From: Staphylococcus haemolyticus
GTDB lineage: Bacteria > Bacillota > Bacilli > Staphylococcales > Staphylococcaceae
DNA: 64,000 nucleotides
Direction: 5' to 3'
Assembly: GCF_006094395.1 (NCBI RefSeq)
Contig: NZ_CP035291.1
Span: forward strand, 1,426,001-1,490,000
Below, piece by piece: positions 49,189 to 60,503 of the stretch (positions within the stretch are counted from its first letter, which is position 1; every line of letters starts with the position of its first letter). The notes under the pieces were generated by a model that ran no database searches, was not told where the DNA came from, and was given only the letters and a program-made list of their open reading frames with translations. The position numbers and the translations under genes were made by a program.

Positions 49189-50115
49189 ATGGCATCGGAA
49201 ACTAATGTTAGAGACTTGATAGCTAAAAATAACGCTAAAAAGGGCGGTTTCAGTGATAAAATCGTACCTATTATTTTAGGAATTATAGCTGCAATCTCAA
49301 TTTTAACTACAATCGGTATTCTTTTCACTTTGATAACTGAGACAATAACATTCTTCACACGCGTATCTATTGTTGAATTTTTATTCACTAAAGACTGGAA
49401 CCCAACTGGTTCTGATCCTAAATATGGTATTTGGGCATTAGTTATTGGTACGTTGAAAATTACTGTTATCGCAACTATCGTCGCAGTTCCAATTGGATTA
49501 GGTGCTGCAATTTACTTAAGTGAATACGCAAGTGACAAAGCAAGACGTATTATTAAACCAATTCTTGAAATTTTAGCAGGTATTCCAACAATTGTATTTG
49601 GTTTCTTTGCTTTAACTTTTGTAACACCTGTATTAAGAACTATTATTCCAGCACTTGATAGTTTCAACTCAGTCAGTCCAGGAATTGTAGTAGGTATCAT
49701 GATTGTTCCAGTAATTACAAGTATGAGTGAAGATGCAATGGCATCTGTTCCTAACAAAATTCGTGAGGGTGCTTATGGTTTAGGTTCAACAAAATTTGAA
49801 GTTGCTACTAAAGTAGTATTACCAGCCGCAGCTTCAGGTGTTGTAGCTTCAATTGTATTAGGTATTTCAAGAGCTATCGGTGAAACTATGATTGTTTCAT
49901 TAGCTGCAGGTAGTTCACCAACAGCTTCATTAAACTTAACGAATTCAATTCAAACTATGACTGGTTATATTGTTGAAGTTGCAACTGGAGATGCTACATT
50001 CGGTTCTGATATGTACTATAGTATTTATGCAGTAGGTTTCACATTATTTATTTTCACATTAATAATGAACTTAATTTCTTATTGGATTTCGAAACGCTTC
50101 AGAGAGGAGTATTAA
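49189..50115 (+). CDS. pstC: Phosphate ABC transporter permease PstC
   Basis: A 308-residue membrane protein with six helices. The coupling loop for the ATPase is visible in VPNKIREGAYGLGSTKFEVATKVVLPAA (second half). The first cytoplasmic region carries the usual Lys-rich N-terminus. It forms the phosphate channel with PstA. GAGAGG-type ribosome binding site; pstA begins one base after its stop codon. Confidence 0.95.
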   Translation: MASETNVRDLIAKNNAKKGGFSDKIVPIILGIIAAISILTTIGILFTLITETITFFTRVSIVEFLFTKDWNPTGSDPKYGIWALVIGTLKITVIATIVAVPIGLGAAIYLSEYASDKARRIIKPILEILAGIPTIVFGFFALTFVTPVLRTIIPALDSFNSVSPGIVVGIMIVPVITSMSEDAMASVPNKIREGAYGLGSTKFEVATKVVLPAAASGVVASIVLGISRAIGETMIVSLAAGSSPTASLNLTNSIQTMTGYIVEVATGDATFGSDMYYSIYAVGFTLFIFTLIMNLISYWISKRFREEY

Positions 50116-50116
50116 T

Positions 50117-51037
50117 ATGACAGCTACTACAAATCCTAAAGCTAAAACACTAATTGACCAAAACAAAGTAGAAAAAAACATCTCAAGTCGTGGTAAAACA
50201 AATAAATTAAATAAATGGTTATTCTTTACATGTATTGTAATAGCTTTATTAGTACTTGCAGCATTATTGATACAAACATTTGTTAAAGGTGTTGGCTATC
50301 TTACACCAGATTTCTTTACAAATTTCTCTTCTTCTACACCTTCACAAGCAGGTATTAAAGGTGCGTTAGCAGGGACAATTTGGTTAATGATAAGTATTAT
50401 TCCAATCTCTATCGTTCTTGGTGTAGGTACAGCGATTTATTTAGAAGAATACGCTAAAGACAATTTCTTTACTAGTTTCGTTAAAATTAGTATTTCTAAC
50501 TTAGCTGGTGTACCTTCTATCGTATTCGGTTTACTTGGATTAACATTATTCGTTCGTGGTGGCGGTATTCAAGCATTAGCATTAGGAAATAGTGTTATTG
50601 CTGCCGCGTTAACAATGTCATTGTTAATTCTACCGATCATTATCGTATCAAGTCAGGAGGCAATCAGAGCAGTTCCTAATTCTGTTCGCGAAGCTTCTTA
50701 TGGCTTAGGTGCAAATAAATGGCAAACTATTCGTCGTGTCGTATTACCGGCTGCTTTACCTGGTATTTTGACTGGATTCATCTTATCACTATCTCGTGCA
50801 TTGGGTGAAACAGCACCATTAATCTTAATTGGTATACCAACTATTCTATTAGCAACACCAACAAGCATTATGTCTATGTTCACAGCATTACCAACTCAAA
50901 TTTACACTTGGGCTAAAATGCCTCAAGCTGAATTCCAAAATGTTGCATCAGCAGCAATTATTATATTACTTGTAATCTTATTACTAATGAACGCAGTAGC
51001 CATTTTCTTACGTAATAAGTTCTCTAGAAAATATTAA
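50117..51037 (+). CDS. pstA: Phosphate ABC transporter permease PstA
   Basis: A 306-residue membrane protein with six helices and the ABC permease loop AVPNSVREASYGLGANKWQT (about residues 185-204), followed by LPAALPGILTGF. It is the partner of PstC. AGAGAGGAG lies inside the end of pstC. A 110-bp gap with partial dyad symmetry separates it from pstB. Confidence 0.95.
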   Translation: MTATTNPKAKTLIDQNKVEKNISSRGKTNKLNKWLFFTCIVIALLVLAALLIQTFVKGVGYLTPDFFTNFSSSTPSQAGIKGALAGTIWLMISIIPISIVLGVGTAIYLEEYAKDNFFTSFVKISISNLAGVPSIVFGLLGLTLFVRGGGIQALALGNSVIAAALTMSLLILPIIIVSSQEAIRAVPNSVREASYGLGANKWQTIRRVVLPAALPGILTGFILSLSRALGETAPLILIGIPTILLATPTSIMSMFTALPTQIYTWAKMPQAEFQNVASAAIIILLVILLLMNAVAIFLRNKFSRKY

Positions 51038-51108
51038 TCCAATCAAATACAACATAATTTAGGGAGTGAAGGTTGAATCGATAATATCATGTTTTTAGTA
51101 GAGCATAA

Positions 51109-52023
<915 letters not shown>

Positions 52024-52032
52024 TATTCTGTA

Positions 52033-52677
52033 ATGATGACCATTATTAGACATAAATACGAAGGTCAATTAGGTGAATTAATTAAAGATATCCGTCACCT
52101 TGGTCTTCGTGTTTATTTTAATCTCGAACATGCATTAGTGTCGTTAAGTGAAGATGATAAAAATTATGCAAGACAAGTCATTGAGAATGATAAAGATATC
52201 AATAATTTAGATTATGATATCAATGAAAAAGTAATTATGTTAATCACAAAACAACAGCCGATTGCTACGGATTTAAGAATGATGATGGCGGCTTTAAAAA
52301 TTTCCACAGACTTTGAACGTATGGGTGATAACGCAGCACACATAGCTCATATTCGTCTTCGAGTAAAGATTACAGATCATTATGTATTAACTCGATTAAA
52401 AACGATGGGGAAATTAGCAATGCTAATGTTGCAAGATCTTAATACAGCTACGAAACAAGAGGATATAACGTTAATCAAAGAAATTATTGAGCGTGATAAA
52501 GATATTGATGATCTTTATGCAAATATAGTTAACACAACATATTTAATAGATAATGACCCTTTTGTAGCTGGCCAAGCACATTTAGCTGCAAGAAATCTTG
52601 AAAGAGTCGGAGACCATGTTAGAAATATTGCAGAGAGCGTTTATTATTTCTATACTGGTGAACATTATGAAAAATAA
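52033..52677 (+). CDS. phoU: Phosphate regulator PhoU
   Basis: A 214-residue all-helical protein made of two similar three-helix bundles. Metal-binding DxxxD-type motifs are visible in FERMGDNAAHIAH and LERVGDHVRNIAES. It tells the PhoR kinase the state of the Pst transporter and limits phosphate uptake; in staphylococci it is also linked to persister formation. Two adjacent ATGs (52033 and 52036) could start it. A bidirectional terminator follows. Confidence 0.95.
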   Translation: MMTIIRHKYEGQLGELIKDIRHLGLRVYFNLEHALVSLSEDDKNYARQVIENDKDINNLDYDINEKVIMLITKQQPIATDLRMMMAALKISTDFERMGDNAAHIAHIRLRVKITDHYVLTRLKTMGKLAMLMLQDLNTATKQEDITLIKEIIERDKDIDDLYANIVNTTYLIDNDPFVAGQAHLAARNLERVGDHVRNIAESVYYFYTGEHYEK

Positions 52678-52716
52678 TATAGTATCAAACCTAAATAACC
52701 CAAAATCAAACAATTA

Positions 52717-52760
52717 AACCCTGATAAGACTGATTAAATCAGTTATTATCAGGGTTTTAC
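52717..52760. terminator. Bidirectional terminator between phoU and pepF
   Basis: An 11-bp stem (52717-52727 with 52746-52756) plus an inner stem ACTGATT/AATCAGT; T run on the plus strand. Confidence 0.87.
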
Positions 52761-52788
52761 TATAAATCAAAATATATTCATAGTTTAA

Positions 52789-54600
52789 TTAGTCTTGTTG
52801 CTCAATTTCATTTGTTAATTGTTCCGCTTCATTAACTAAATCAGAGATATATTTAATAGTAGCTTTAAGTGGTGCATCTGTAGTGATATCAACACCTGCA
52901 ATTTTTGCTAATTCAATAGGAGATTGACTTCCACCTGCTTTTAAAGTTTCAAGCCATGCATCTACAGCTGGTTGTCCTTCTTGTTTAATTTTTTGTGAAA
53001 CAACTGTACCAATTGTTAATCCAGCAGAGTAAGTGTAAGAGTATAATCCCATATAATAATGTGGTTGACGCATCCATGTTAATTCAGTTCCATCTGTTAA
53101 TTCAACAGCATCGCCAAAGAATTGTTCATAAACGTCTCTCATAATGTTATTAAGCACGGGTCCTGTAAGTGACTCACCATTATCAACTTTGCGATATACT
53201 TCACGTTGGTAAGCAGCTTCTAGCAAGTGAGTTACCATATTATGATAATATGTGCGTGATAAAATAGATCCAATTACCCAACGTTTAAATTTAGGATCTT
53301 CACTGTTACTGAATAGATAATTTGCCATTAACATTTCATTCATTGTAGATGGTGCTTCAACAAAGTACATTGAAGCTTCAGAATCTAATAAATTTTGATG
53401 TTGTTGTGCCAATGTAAAATGACCTGCATGTCCCAATTCGTGTGCTAGTACAAACGTTTCAGTCATCTTTCCAGTCCATGAAATAAATACATATGAATGT
53501 GTATAATAAGGGCTAGCACAGTAAGCACCTGTGTCTTTTCCTTTATTTTGTGCAAAATCTATCCAACGATCACTATATGCTTGCTCAACCATTTGTATAT
53601 AATCTTCACCCAGTACATTTAAAGCACCATGAATATATTGTTTAGAATCTTCGATTGATATTTCAGGTTCATAGCTTGGATCAACAGAAACCTTTAAATC
53701 CTCAAAGCGCATTTTATCTAAACCGTGTATACGTTGTAATAATTTAGCATATTTTTGCATTACAGGTGCTAAATCACTCATAATTACGTCGATTTGTCTG
53801 TCATACATTTCTCGTGTAACTTCTTGATCATGTAATAAATAGTCTATGACAGAATCATATCCTCTTAAATCAGCCTCAATTTTTTCTTGTTGCACATGTT
53901 GATTGTAAGTTGCAGCAGTAGTATGTTGATATTTTTTCAGAGCATCACTAAAGCTTTTAAAACTTTTTTGTCTAAATTCTGGATTAGCATTATCCTCGTA
54001 TTCATTTTCAAATGTTGCGTAATCCATAGGGTATGTCACATTGTTATGTTCAAATGATTCGAAGGCAATATCAAGCATTTTCGTTGTGCCATATAATTCA
54101 TAAGCACTTTGAAAAGTAGGCGATAAACTCGCCATTACTTGTTCCACTTCAGGTGACAATTGATATGGCTTACTTTCAATTAATTTCTCTAAGTAGTGAG
54201 GCACATCAGATTCTTCTATTGCTTGTTTAATAACCTCTTCAGGTAACATTAATATTTCAGATTCTACAAAGGATAACTGACTTGAAATCTTACCATAATT
54301 TGTCGATAACTTTGCGCTTAATGTTTGTGCATCAGTATTAGCAGTATCAACGCTTAGTCTTAGTTCCGCATAATTACCAAGACGATCAAGTTGAATAAGA
54401 ATATTTTCAAATTCTGATAATACTTTTTTTATCATCTTAGCATCTGAAATTTTCCCTTTATATTGTTGATTAAATGACTTCGATTGATTTAGTACATTAT
54501 CTAAAGTGTCATAAAATTGTTCATCACTATTAAACAAATCATTTAAATTCCATTTTTCTAGTTCTGGAACATCTTTTCTAAATGGTAAACCTGACGTCAT
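52789..54600 (-). CDS. pepF: Oligoendopeptidase F (M3 family)
   Basis: A 603-residue zinc metallopeptidase. The catalytic motif HELGH is in VLAHELGHAGHF, and the third ligand Glu lies in EAPSTMNEMLMANYL. It breaks down peptides of about 7-17 residues in the cytoplasm. ATG 54600 follows AAGGGAGTGG and gives the normal PepF start (MTSGLPFRKDVPELEKW); in-frame ATGs upstream have no ribosome binding site. In S. aureus, opp-2 oligopeptide transport genes lie close by; they are missing here. Confidence 0.94.
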   Translation of the reverse strand: MTSGLPFRKDVPELEKWNLNDLFNSDEQFYDTLDNVLNQSKSFNQQYKGKISDAKMIKKVLSEFENILIQLDRLGNYAELRLSVDTANTDAQTLSAKLSTNYGKISSQLSFVESEILMLPEEVIKQAIEESDVPHYLEKLIESKPYQLSPEVEQVMASLSPTFQSAYELYGTTKMLDIAFESFEHNNVTYPMDYATFENEYEDNANPEFRQKSFKSFSDALKKYQHTTAATYNQHVQQEKIEADLRGYDSVIDYLLHDQEVTREMYDRQIDVIMSDLAPVMQKYAKLLQRIHGLDKMRFEDLKVSVDPSYEPEISIEDSKQYIHGALNVLGEDYIQMVEQAYSDRWIDFAQNKGKDTGAYCASPYYTHSYVFISWTGKMTETFVLAHELGHAGHFTLAQQHQNLLDSEASMYFVEAPSTMNEMLMANYLFSNSEDPKFKRWVIGSILSRTYYHNMVTHLLEAAYQREVYRKVDNGESLTGPVLNNIMRDVYEQFFGDAVELTDGTELTWMRQPHYYMGLYSYTYSAGLTIGTVVSQKIKQEGQPAVDAWLETLKAGGSQSPIELAKIAGVDITTDAPLKATIKYISDLVNEAEQLTNEIEQQD

Positions 54601-54770
54601 AAATTCCACTCCCTTAAAAATCATTTCACAATCATTATACACAATATCATTTTCAAACTCATTATTAAGCCTCAAGGCCGAGTTATGCTTATAGGCAAAG
54701 GGGTATAATTTAATTACATATTATTGTATAGTATTTAAAAGAAAGATTTTTATTATGATAGGAGATATAC

Positions 54771-55112
54771 ATGACTATTTTTGATATGCCGAACTATTTA
54801 TGGATTACAATAGTTGCAATGATAATTTTAACTGTCTTCTGTGCTTTAGTACTTAAGAAATGGTTTGTATCCGCAGTAATTACATTTGTTGCGTTAGCTG
54901 TCTTAGCATTTTTTATTCCTAATTTTTATGACATCTCATTTCAACCATTACTAGGATATGCTGCTTTTCTAGCCATTATCAGTTTAATTATCAGCTTTTT
55001 ATTATGGTATTTCACTAGAAATTGGCGTCGCGAACGTAAAAAGAAACAACTAGAAAAAGAAATTCGTAAATATGAAGATGATGACGAAACAATACGTCGT
55101 CTTAGAAGATAA
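54771..55112 (+). CDS. Small membrane protein with a charged tail
   Basis: A 113-residue protein with three hydrophobic segments (about residues 8-27, 31-50 and 59-81) and a cytoplasmic, strongly charged C-terminus (NWRRERKKKQLEKEIRKYE, then DDDETIRRLRR) that is probably helical. GGAGAT precedes the ATG. No family is recognised and no function is given. It is divergent from pepF and ended by a strong terminator. Confidence 0.78.
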   Translation: MTIFDMPNYLWITIVAMIILTVFCALVLKKWFVSAVITFVALAVLAFFIPNFYDISFQPLLGYAAFLAIISLIISFLLWYFTRNWRRERKKKQLEKEIRKYEDDDETIRRLRR

Positions 55113-55113
55113 T

Positions 55114-55178
55114 AAATAAAGGCGTTTGAAACATTTTAACATGCTTTTTTGCATATATGTTTCAAACGCCTTTTATTT
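55114..55178. terminator. Bidirectional terminator
   Basis: A stem of about 20 bp (55114-55134 with 55157-55178), with a second small stem in its loop (ATGC/GCAT). It separates the small membrane protein gene from the converging siderophore-binding gene. Confidence 0.88.
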
Positions 55179-55216
55179 ACTATTCTAAAGAGAGGGGGAT
55201 TGAAATCTAGTGCTAC

Positions 55217-56233
55217 TTATTTTTTAAAAGCTTTTTCAATTTTGTCTAATTGTTCAATGGTAGTTTCAATTCCACCCTCAGAAAAATACCATGCGTTAGA
55301 TTCAAATTGATAAACTTGATCGTTCTTAATAGCTTTTAAATTTTTTATAACGTCGTTATTTAATGCAGAAGGTAACGACTTATCATTTCCTTTTTGAGTA
55401 CGATCAATTACAAATAGTTTATCTGGGTTTACTTTGTTTAAATACTCATAAGTAATAGAATTACCAGCAGAATTGGCTTTCATGGCAGTGTCAGCATGTT
55501 TTATTCCTAAATCTCTATTTAAGAATCCACCGAAACGACCAGTAGGTCCAAATGCTTTAACACCTTTATCATCCACATTTAAAAACAAGACCGTATCGTT
55601 ATTAATAACTTTTTTAGTTTCAGCAACTTTTTTATTGAGTTTCTCATTTAGCATTTTAGCCTTGTTTTGTTGTTTGAATATTTTCCCAAACAAGGTCGTA
55701 TTATCTTTAATAGAATCAATATAATGATCATTATTAGGACTTACAAATAATATTTTAGCGTTAGGGGCAGCTTTTTTTATTTCATCTAGCGTTTTAGTAT
55801 GAGCTTGTCTAAATGATGTGAAGATAACTTCCGGTTTAGCATTAGCTAAATTATCATAATTAGGTTGTCCAGGGTTACCTAAATTAGTATATTTATCTTT
55901 TTTAAATTCTGAAAGGGAAGAGGGTAAGAAAGCAGCACCTTTACCTTTCGCAATTGCCACAATTTTATCTTCCAATCCCATCTGTTTCATAATATCTAAT
56001 GCACCATAATCTAATACAGCCACTCTATCTGGATTAACTGGAACCTTAACTTTCTCAGTTTTCATTTCTCCTTTAGTATGTGTATTATTCTTATCTTTAA
56101 ACTCGTATGTATTCTCAACTGTAATCGTATCCTTTGAAGATGACGACGATTCAGAAGTTGAATTCTTACCGCACGCAGATAATAATACGATTATAGTGAA
56201 AAGTATAGCTATAAATTTAAATGAATTTTTCAT
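55217..56233 (-). CDS. Iron-siderophore-binding lipoprotein
   Basis: A 338-residue class III substrate-binding protein. The lipobox LLSAC places the lipid-anchored Cys at residue 21. After a Ser-rich tether come the two lobes: VNPDRVAVLDYGALDIMKQMG, KPEVIFTSFRQAHTKTLDEIKKAAPN and the C-terminal lobe with RFGGFLNRDLG. This resembles SstD/YclQ-type catechol-siderophore receptors. A Fur box overlaps its promoter. No permease or ATPase gene is next to it, so it must share transporter parts encoded elsewhere or be a leftover. The ligand is not predictable. Confidence 0.88.
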   Translation of the reverse strand: MKNSFKFIAILFTIIVLLSACGKNSTSESSSSSKDTITVENTYEFKDKNNTHTKGEMKTEKVKVPVNPDRVAVLDYGALDIMKQMGLEDKIVAIAKGKGAAFLPSSLSEFKKDKYTNLGNPGQPNYDNLANAKPEVIFTSFRQAHTKTLDEIKKAAPNAKILFVSPNNDHYIDSIKDNTTLFGKIFKQQNKAKMLNEKLNKKVAETKKVINNDTVLFLNVDDKGVKAFGPTGRFGGFLNRDLGIKHADTAMKANSAGNSITYEYLNKVNPDKLFVIDRTQKGNDKSLPSALNNDVIKNLKAIKNDQVYQFESNAWYFSEGGIETTIEQLDKIEKAFKK

Positions 56234-56253
56234 AATTAACCTCCTATAAAATC

Positions 56254-56283
56254 ATTATACTTGCAATTGATAATCATTTTCAA
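56254..56283 (-). promoter_or_regulatory. Fur-controlled promoter of the siderophore-binding gene
   Basis: TTGAAA (56278-56283), 18 bp, TATAAT (56254-56259). The Fur box TGATAATCATTTTCA (56268-56282 on the plus strand, one mismatch to the 7-1-7 consensus) overlaps the -35 and spacer. The 15 bases are identical to the second Fur box of isrR. Confidence 0.88.
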
Positions 56284-56321
56284 TAAGAAGTTATTTATAT
56301 TTCCTTATAAATGTAGCTATT

Positions 56322-57098
56322 TTAGTAATCTTTGCTTAATTCATCTAAAGATAAACATAGCGCTTCCGTATTCGCATTAATACAACGGATATTTTTATTA
56401 TTTTTTAAAATAGAAACATCCATTGATTCATTATTTACAAAATAACCAACTTTAGCATGTTGCAACATTTCAATATCATTATGATCGTTACCGAATGCAA
56501 CATATGTAGGATATTTACCGAGTATATGCTCAATAGCAGTAAATTTATTAATATATTTAGCTGTAATATCAATATTAAGTTCATTTGAATGATTAATTAG
56601 TGAAAGACTAGGTGCATTGGTAGCCAGATATGTTACAACTTCGTCAAAGTCTTTTTCATCTATGTTCAATAAAATCGTCTTAATAGGTGAAGTAATGTCA
56701 TTAATGGTTAATTTTTGTGCTAATCGATGAGGATCTAGGCGTTGATAAATTGTATTTGTAGCATCAACACGTGCTGCATAATTCCATTTATCATCAACAA
56801 TGTAATTCAAGTCATATTGATTAATGACATGTTTTATAACATTAAATGATTCAGGCTGAATAGTTGCAAGTGTCTGTATCTCATTATTATCAGAAACGAT
56901 TGAACCATTACCACCGATTAGCGTAAATCTATGAAATTGTGAAGGTAAAACAGGCAATAAGTCTCGTATCGGTCTTGCTGAAGCAAAAATAATTCTATGA
57001 CCTATATTATGTAAACTAATCAAACGGTCGATAATATCTTGATTAATTTGTTGTCCATCAAAACATATCGTACCGTCAATATCTAATATGATATTCAT
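56322..57098 (-). CDS. HAD-family Cof-type phosphatase
   Basis: A 258-residue hydrolase. Motif I DIDGTICFD gives the nucleophile Asp; motif II is FASARP; motif IV is FGNDHNDIEML. The large C2B cap lies between motifs II and III. Such enzymes hydrolyse sugar phosphates, nucleotides or FMN/PLP; the exact substrate cannot be told. AAAGGAG precedes the ATG. It is upstream of the Fur-controlled gene on the same strand, but that gene has its own promoter. Confidence 0.88.
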   Translation of the reverse strand: MNIILDIDGTICFDGQQINQDIIDRLISLHNIGHRIIFASARPIRDLLPVLPSQFHRFTLIGGNGSIVSDNNEIQTLATIQPESFNVIKHVINQYDLNYIVDDKWNYAARVDATNTIYQRLDPHRLAQKLTINDITSPIKTILLNIDEKDFDEVVTYLATNAPSLSLINHSNELNIDITAKYINKFTAIEHILGKYPTYVAFGNDHNDIEMLQHAKVGYFVNNESMDVSILKNNKNIRCINANTEALCLSLDELSKDY

Positions 57099-57205
57099 AT
57101 GTAACTCCTTTGTATATAAGTATGCATTTAGTTTAACATGTATAATAGTATGTATGATTAATTTATATTAGTGTGCGTACATATTAATAAAGAAAGGAAT
57201 CATAA

Positions 57206-57302
<97 letters not shown>

Positions 57303-57918
57303 GAAACACAAATAATTATCTTCAATAAAACCTTTAAATTAATACACTGTCAGGACGATTTCTGAACATGTTTTATTATTGTTACGTATGATTGATTGTT
57401 ATCATACAATATTTAGATTAAATAAATTGTTCATCCTTAGTTTCTTAATTTAAAACCCATAAATACTCGTGGTTATATATTTGTCTATACGTTTAGAGAT
57501 ATTAATCCTATGATAATATATATAATCTTTCTCAAAGCTAACTACTAACTAATTAAGTACTGTAGCAATTATTAATATCATGTACATAAAACGAGGAATC
57601 AAGAAGTCTTATATTATAGACTTAAGTAAATGTAATAATCTCAATTTTAGATATTAGAATTGATTATTACATTTTATTAAATCGTAACTCTTTCGTATTA
57701 ATCTTGGTATCTATTTATGTAAATTGTTAGTTTTAACTAAATTTGCTAAAGAATAATAATGCAAATATTTTAAATTTAGCAAAATAAATTTGTTTTGTAA
57801 TATCATTGCTAAAAATTAGACGTGTGGTAATATTAAATTGTAGGGGGCAACATGAAAATCAACTTAGAATTTACCTACACTGTATTGTAACTTGTCTCTA
57901 TCACTAGTTACGATAAAT

Positions 57919-57951
57919 AAAGGCTGCGACATCCACCATGTCACAGCCTTT
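57919..57951 (-). terminator. Terminator of femAB
   Basis: A 13-14-bp stem (AAAGGCTGTGACAT with ATGTCGCAGCCTTT read on the minus strand, one G-U), loop GGTGG, then an AT-rich stretch. Confidence 0.75.
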
Positions 57952-57963
57952 AATAACATCAAT

Positions 57964-59223
57964 TTATTTTTTTACTTTTTTGCGAATTGTATTAAGTGTA
58001 TTAAACAACCAATATTTAACCTTATTTATAGGTTTATAGAAGTCCCCGATTAGCTCTTCAATGTAAACATTAAATCCTCTTTTAAAGCGATAAACACCAT
58101 AATCTTCACTGTTCTCTGTAAAATCACCAGATAAACCATAAAAATTATATCGATCATATCCGTGTTCGAAGCAATAGTTCATCATATGCCAATGCATCAT
58201 ATATGGTCCCATATAATTATTATATTTTTCAGATGAACCTCCAGAGAAGTAATTCACTTCATATGAATTTGCAAAGAAAATTCCTGATGCCAAATTCAAG
58301 ATTTGGCCATCTGTCTGACGTAATTCGCTTGCTTGTAAGAGTTCTTTTTTATCGTGTTCAATTTGCTTATCTAATTCTGCAATTTTTCTAAGTTGTTTAT
58401 CATTTTTGTTTTCTTTTGCCATCATTTGATCACGACGGTTTTCTTTATCATTTAAAGCGTCTTGCAATGATTTTATGTATTCATCTAAATCAATGTACGC
58501 AAGTGGAACAAGCACTTTATCTCCATAAGTATCAAAGAAGTTATAGAAATATTCGTCTGTTTTTGATACGAAACCTGTTCTTGCTTCTGTTTCACGGTAT
58601 AAGTCTAAGAATATATGAAACTCATCTCTACCAAGGAATCTTACTTTCACCCCATAGTTTATCGCTTTATTAATATTTCTTTTACGTTGGCTATCAAATT
58701 GTTTTCTTAATGAAGCAGGTGTTTCCCCTTTTAGATAGCTAACACCCATCCATCTTGCTTGACTTGATGTGTCATATTCAGTAGTAAATCCATGGTGTTC
58801 ATATCCATGTGATTTAAACAAATTAATTATAGCATCATTTTTCTCTCTATCTTCAAGTGGATTAATATCTTTATCATAAATTTGATAAATCCAGTATGGA
58901 TCAATTTTAACGTATAAACATTGGTGTTGATGTAAATACTTTTCTAATTCGCGTAAGTAAAAATCAACTAAGCCTAAATCAGAATAGTCCATTACTGGGC
59001 CTCGATTTGAGTAATATACATAACTTCCCATGGTCGGTATTTTAGAGAAAAGACTAGCAGCTAATACTTTATTGCTTTCATCTTTTACACCTAGTAACAC
59101 TACTTCAAAGCCATCATTTTCACGTGTTTGAATATTCTCTTTCATTTGGAAGTAATGGCTTTCTAATGATGGGTTTTGTACAAAGTTTTCGAATTCTTTA
59201 ACTGTTAACTCTGTAAATTTCAT
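57964..59223 (-). CDS. femB: FemB, pentaglycine bridge aminoacyltransferase
   Basis: A 419-residue FemABX protein. Two GNAT-like domains are broken by a long helical-arm insertion (about residues 245-300, charged and coiled-coil-like: [18 protein letters not shown]). The C-terminal NFYGLSGDF stretch is typical. In S. aureus FemB adds glycines 4 and 5 of the cross-bridge to lipid II, using glycyl-tRNA. The start [15 protein letters not shown] fits FemB rather than FemA. femA is 17 bp upstream in the same operon. Coagulase-negative species may insert serine instead of some glycines. Confidence 0.96.
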   Translation of the reverse strand: MKFTELTVKEFENFVQNPSLESHYFQMKENIQTRENDGFEVVLLGVKDESNKVLAASLFSKIPTMGSYVYYSNRGPVMDYSDLGLVDFYLRELEKYLHQHQCLYVKIDPYWIYQIYDKDINPLEDREKNDAIINLFKSHGYEHHGFTTEYDTSSQARWMGVSYLKGETPASLRKQFDSQRKRNINKAINYGVKVRFLGRDEFHIFLDLYRETEARTGFVSKTDEYFYNFFDTYGDKVLVPLAYIDLDEYIKSLQDALNDKENRRDQMMAKENKNDKQLRKIAELDKQIEHDKKELLQASELRQTDGQILNLASGIFFANSYEVNYFSGGSSEKYNNYMGPYMMHWHMMNYCFEHGYDRYNFYGLSGDFTENSEDYGVYRFKRGFNVYIEELIGDFYKPINKVKYWLFNTLNTIRKKVKK

Positions 59224-59240
59224 ATTCGTCTATTCCCCTC

Positions 59241-60503
59241 TTAATTAAATCTTTTTTTAATCTTTTTGAGTGTCTTATACACTGAATACAAAGGTTTGTT
59301 AATAGGTTTCACAAAGTCTCCAACATACTCAATTACGTCTGCATTGAAACCTTTTTTAAATTTAATGACTCCAACATCTTCAGCGTCTTCACTAAAATTA
59401 CCGCTAATACCATAGAAATTGTATCTATCAATACCATGATCAATTGCATAGTTAATCATTGTCCATTGAATAGCATAACTGCCTGCAAAATGTCTATATT
59501 TATTAGAAGTTCCACCTGCATAATAAACAACTTCAAATGGATTAATAAAGAAGAAACCTGCTGAAATTGGTAATTCATTACCATGTTCGGCTTGTAATTT
59601 TTTAGCCTCGTCTAATTTTTGTTGATTGGCATCTAATTGTTTTTCAAGATTTTCTTTTTTATTAAATGCCTTTTTATTGTCTGGTCGTTTTTCAATATCT
59701 TTTAAAGCTTTATTAACATCTTTATTTAAAGTTTCACGTTCATTTTGTAATTCTTCGATGTACTCATCAAACTTAATATAAGCTAGTGGTACAAGCACGT
59801 GATCTTTGAAATGTCTATAGCGATTATAATAGAAACTATCATCTCTATCTTGGAATTCTTTCGTTTCGGTTGTATCTTCCATAAATGAACGGAAGATTGG
59901 AAGTTCTTCTTCTGATAAGAACTTAACTTTCACACCATTTTTTTGAACTTTTTTAGTATTACGTTTACGTAGACTATCCATTCCATTTAATATATCTTTA
60001 GATGTTTTATTTTTTAAATCTAAAACAGAATGATATCGGATTTGTTTAATCGGATCAAAACCTTTAGTAAAGCCTTCATGTTCAAATCCGAGATGCTTCA
60101 TCTTATCAAAGAACCAATCATTACCAGCATTACCTGTAATTTCACCATCATGATTTAAATATTGATATGGTAAATAAGGGTCAACTCGAACATATAGACA
60201 ATTATGCTGTTTTAAATACTTTGTTAACTCATTAAAGAAAAAGTGAACAAGCTCTCTATTATCATAATCAATTACAGGTCCTCGGTTAGAATAAAAGTAC
60301 TTAAAAAATTTCATGACTGGTACTGCTGTCAACATGCAGGCTGCAATAACCTCATTATCTTTATTTTTTATACCAACTAAGTGAGTTTCTGTTTTATTTG
60401 CAACTTTCATCTCATAGTTTTCAGTCATTTGTGTGAAATGACTATATGGCATCTTATCTGTATAATTGCCAAACTCTGTAGCTGTTAAATTTGTAAACTT
60501 CAT
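59241..60503 (-). CDS. femA: FemA, pentaglycine bridge aminoacyltransferase
   Basis: A 420-residue FemABX protein that adds glycines 2 and 3 of the cross-bridge after FemX. It begins MKFTNLTATEFGNYTD and carries the coiled-coil arm (about residues 245-305, KNVNKALKDIEKRPDNK-type sequence) between its two GNAT-like halves; YNFYGISGNFSEDAEDVG is near the C-terminus. The gene is widely used for staphylococcal species typing, so it is the best marker here. GTAGGAGC precedes the ATG, with a 337-bp AT-rich gap upstream that should hold the promoter. Confidence 0.97.
   Translation of the reverse strand: MKFTNLTATEFGNYTDKMPYSHFTQMTENYEMKVANKTETHLVGIKNKDNEVIAACMLTAVPVMKFFKYFYSNRGPVIDYDNRELVHFFFNELTKYLKQHNCLYVRVDPYLPYQYLNHDGEITGNAGNDWFFDKMKHLGFEHEGFTKGFDPIKQIRYHSVLDLKNKTSKDILNGMDSLRKRNTKKVQKNGVKVKFLSEEELPIFRSFMEDTTETKEFQDRDDSFYYNRYRHFKDHVLVPLAYIKFDEYIEELQNERETLNKDVNKALKDIEKRPDNKKAFNKKENLEKQLDANQQKLDEAKKLQAEHGNELPISAGFFFINPFEVVYYAGGTSNKYRHFAGSYAIQWTMINYAIDHGIDRYNFYGISGNFSEDAEDVGVIKFKKGFNADVIEYVGDFVKPINKPLYSVYKTLKKIKKRFN

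Noticed and set aside
54601..54675. 25-residue extension of pepF
   Set aside because: No ribosome binding site, and it covers the real AAGGGAGTGG site; ATG 54600 gives the usual PepF N-terminus.
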